In this document: positions 58,725 to 60,650 of the stretch, one piece after another
Numbering within the stretch: the first letter of the stretch is position 1
Layout: each line of letters opens with the position of its first letter
DNA from: CAXBYZ01 sp963980215
GTDB lineage: Bacteria > Patescibacteriota > Microgenomatia > UBA1400 > CG1-02-47-37
Length of the DNA: 60,650 nt
Reading direction: 5' to 3'
Assembly: GCA_963980215.1 (NCBI GenBank)
Contig: CAXBYZ010000003.1
Span: forward strand, 1 to 60,650
The notes under the pieces: model-generated
Told to the model about the DNA's origin: nothing
Database searches by the model: none
Seen by the model: the letters and a program-made list of their open reading frames with translations, nothing else
Position numbers and translations under genes: made by a program

Positions 58725-60650
58725 CTATTTAATCTTGGAGCTTTCCAAGCTTAACAATCTTGAAACCAAGGCTTGAGCAGAGGCTCTAGAAAATTCACTA
58801 TCTCCAAGAGAGTTTTGACTATCTCCCAACATCTCTTCACTTAAACTTAAGACTATGCCTAGTGGATGGTTTTCTTGATTAGAAGATACCCTGCTCTCTA
58901 CCTTATTCTTTACTTTCTGGGCCACACTTATATCTCTATTAACCCGAGTTTGATTGGGTGTTCTTCCACCTTTATTTAAAGTAGCAATGTATCCCTCCAT
59001 AACCAACAATCCAGCCTCATGAGAAACTGTTTTAATCTTTGCTTTCACCCCATCTTCGATCCTTCCACCTCTACCAAGTTTATCCACTTTCATTCTAAGT
59101 GAATAGCTTCCGGTCATCGCCGCCCTAGCATAGCGAGAAGCATTAGCATATTTACCACTTTCTATACTGGTAATAGCTCTCTCCAACATCAAGATTAATT
59201 TATCTATATATCTACTCAACTGCTTTTTGTAAGATGTTGAAAAAGATTGTGAGTTAATATACTCTTTTAGTTCATTTAACTTAACCTTAGCTAAATTAAG
59301 TTGCATCTTGCCAGTATCATCAATTAAAGGAAAATCTTTAGGGTTGCCTGAGTTAAATTTAAGAGTATAAGAATCTACTTCACCGTCTGTAACTGATTCT
59401 TCTGTCGTGCTCCACTTCTCGCCAGCACTACTTAGTTGACCAAGATCAAGAGAATAACTTCCAGTACCATTTCCAACTACCTCTACTCCATAATCTCCAT
59501 CATCTGCATCAAAAATAACTAGCAATTTGTCAACCTCAGAATAAATTGCATTACTCATCGGATTGCTAACCCCAAAGCCAGCCTCATTTCCGTTTGGATC
59601 AGTCACCTTAATATTTGCAGGTGAGTGAAGAAAGAAAATCAAAGCAGGGTTTCTATTTGGACTATTGCTACCAGTTGCCGGGGTAAAGGTAGTTAGACCC
59701 AAAGAATCCAAAATTGCTTGGATACCAGCACTTGTCTCCATTAGCTCTATATGACTAGTCCCAACCACTTTTTGATCAGTATTAGCAATTAAAGCACTCT
59801 TTTCAAGAACTGTTAAATCTCCTTCACCTGTATATTCGTAAGCCTCAGGTCTTCCATCAGGCCACTTGCCTAATAATTTATCTGACAAACTTCTCCCTCC
59901 TAGTTTTATCCATTCAATGGAGTCTCCATTGGCGTTTTCGTTACCAGCAATCGTAGTCATCAAATCTTTTAAGCCAGTCTCAATAGATATTTTTAGATTA
60001 TTAAGATAACTATTAAATGAGTTCATAGTAGTTACATCAATAACCTGATTACTACTATTTTTGGTGAAGTCAAAAATCGGTGTTAGGTTGCTCAAGCTAG
60101 GGGATAGGTCATGAACTGCAGATACAGGAGAGGAGTAGTTGTCTTTATGAATCTGTAAGTAAAGTTGCAGGGCAATCCACTGCCAAGACCATCTATCTCC
60201 AAGCTCTGCACCAGACCATGCTTTCCAAGCTGGAATAGCTCCTTCATGGGGGGAGCCAGAGGTTACTAATTTATTGATTTTATCAACTCCATATTTTTGC
60301 CCATAAGATCGTGAAATTAGTCCTCCAAAACTATGCCCCACCAGGTTAACCTTGGTTCCAACTGGTTTACCAGATAAAACAGTATTTTCAATATAGTCTT
60401 TCAGAGAATCTGCAATACTATCCGCCGGCCTTCTCCAATCATAGTAAAACTCAAAGTAATCATCGCCTTCAGCATATTTACCATTATTTATAAAAGTAGA
60501 TCTTATATTGTCATACACCTTAATAAACGGCGTCTTCTTCCAATTACCGCCACTACCTCCTGAAATAATATCACTTGTATTCCAACTCCCCCCAAACCCC
60601 GGAACCAACACCACCGGCACATTCGCCTGTGGCTGCAGCTCATCTATGCT
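58725..60650 (-). CDS. Alpha/beta-hydrolase (LCAT/PGAP1-like lipase-esterase), 5' partial
   Basis: The minus-strand frame runs open past the right edge; a GTG at 60620 is probably not the true start because coding continues upstream (SIDELQPQANVPVVLVPGFGG). The nucleophile elbow GHSFGG has its Ser near visible residue 107. EGDLTV and the later GTSHIELM probably supply the acid and His of an LCAT-like triad. About 130 beta-rich residues and a helical C-terminal domain (NLAKVKLNELKEYI onward) follow. It is probably extracellular, acting on lipids or esters. The actual substrate is unknown. Confidence 0.75.
   Translation of the reverse strand, partial: SIDELQPQANVPVVLVPGFGGSWNTSDIISGGSGGNWKKTPFIKVYDNIRSTFINNGKYAEGDDYFEFYYDWRRPADSIADSLKDYIENTVLSGKPVGTKVNLVGHSFGGLISRSYGQKYGVDKINKLVTSGSPHEGAIPAWKAWSGAELGDRWSWQWIALQLYLQIHKDNYSSPVSAVHDLSPSLSNLTPIFDFTKNSSNQVIDVTTMNSFNSYLNNLKISIETGLKDLMTTIAGNENANGDSIEWIKLGGRSLSDKLLGKWPDGRPEAYEYTGEGDLTVLEKSALIANTDQKVVGTSHIELMETSAGIQAILDSLGLTTFTPATGSNSPNRNPALIFFLHSPANIKVTDPNGNEAGFGVSNPMSNAIYSEVDKLLVIFDADDGDYGVEVVGNGTGSYSLDLGQLSSAGEKWSTTEESVTDGEVDSYTLKFNSGNPKDFPLIDDTGKMQLNLAKVKLNELKEYINSQSFSTSYKKQLSRYIDKLILMLERAITSIESGKYANASRYARAAMTGSYSLRMKVDKLGRGGRIEDGVKAKIKTVSHEAGLLVMEGYIATLNKGGRTPNQTRVNRDISVAQKVKNKVESRVSSNQENHPLGIVLSLSEEMLGDSQNSLGDSEFSRASAQALVSRLLSLESSKIK

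Overview
The window is A+T-rich and very densely coded, uses TGA as a normal stop codon, and reads like a Candidate Phyla Radiation (Patescibacteria) chromosome, most likely a Microgenomates (OP11)-type lineage. That assignment is an inference from gene style: compact proteins, a MurE without its N-terminal domain, a DUF4012 protein, a FemAB protein inside the cell-wall operon, and many overlapping genes. It does not rest on a marker-gene tree.

Layout. (1) 1-19.4 kb is a surface-polysaccharide locus. Two minus-strand nucleotide-sugar genes (a UDP-glucuronate 4-epimerase-like SDR and a UDP-glucuronate decarboxylase-like SDR) diverge from a long plus-strand operon. The operon holds nine GT2 or GT4 glycosyltransferases, two GT39-like membrane transferases, a hexapeptide acetyltransferase, an O-antigen ligase/polymerase, a GDP-mannose pyrophosphorylase, an initiating sugar-phosphate transferase and a DUF4012 protein. 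(2) 19.4-22.5 kb holds a short RecO, a winged-helix regulator facing an array of five 10-bp-phased repeats, glycyl-tRNA synthetase and a membrane-anchored protein of unknown function. (3) 22.5-27.7 kb is an accessory stretch with signs of decay. It has HigBA-type and HicBA-type toxin-antitoxin modules whose toxins both carry a one-base frameshift while their antitoxins are intact, an N-terminally truncated C45 hydrolase, a TrmB-regulator remnant, an intact TrmB regulator, an odd 2-hydroxyacid dehydrogenase and a malic enzyme. (4) 27.7-52.6 kb is a nearly complete division and cell-wall (dcw) cluster: mraZ-rsmH-ftsL-ftsI-murE-two GlmU-like genes-murC-murB-murA-glmS-exonuclease-yvcK-M23 peptidase-DegT aminotransferase-femAB-mraY-murI-murD-ftsW-murG-ftsQ-ftsA-ftsZ. 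It begins with a 10-bp-phased MraZ-box array. (5) 52.6-60.6 kb holds ileS, rodA, rplU, rpmA, parB, lepB, tRNA-Val(CAC) and an incomplete secreted-type alpha/beta hydrolase.

How it works together. Regions 1 and 4 together build the envelope: peptidoglycan precursors, their lipid-linked assembly, polymerisation by SEDS/PBP enzymes, a probable cross-bridge, and an exported mannose-containing glycan. I see no murF or ddl here.

Two patterns stand out. First, at least eleven genes that head transcription units have a -10 hexamer (often extended TGN) ending exactly 6-7 nt before the start codon, which implies leaderless mRNAs. Several internal operon genes instead have Shine-Dalgarno sequences or stop/start overlaps. 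Second, compact perfect hairpins recur, one of them inside a coding region. No CRISPR array, insertion sequence, rRNA or prophage was seen. Apart from the accessory region there is no gene-free stretch over 300 bases.
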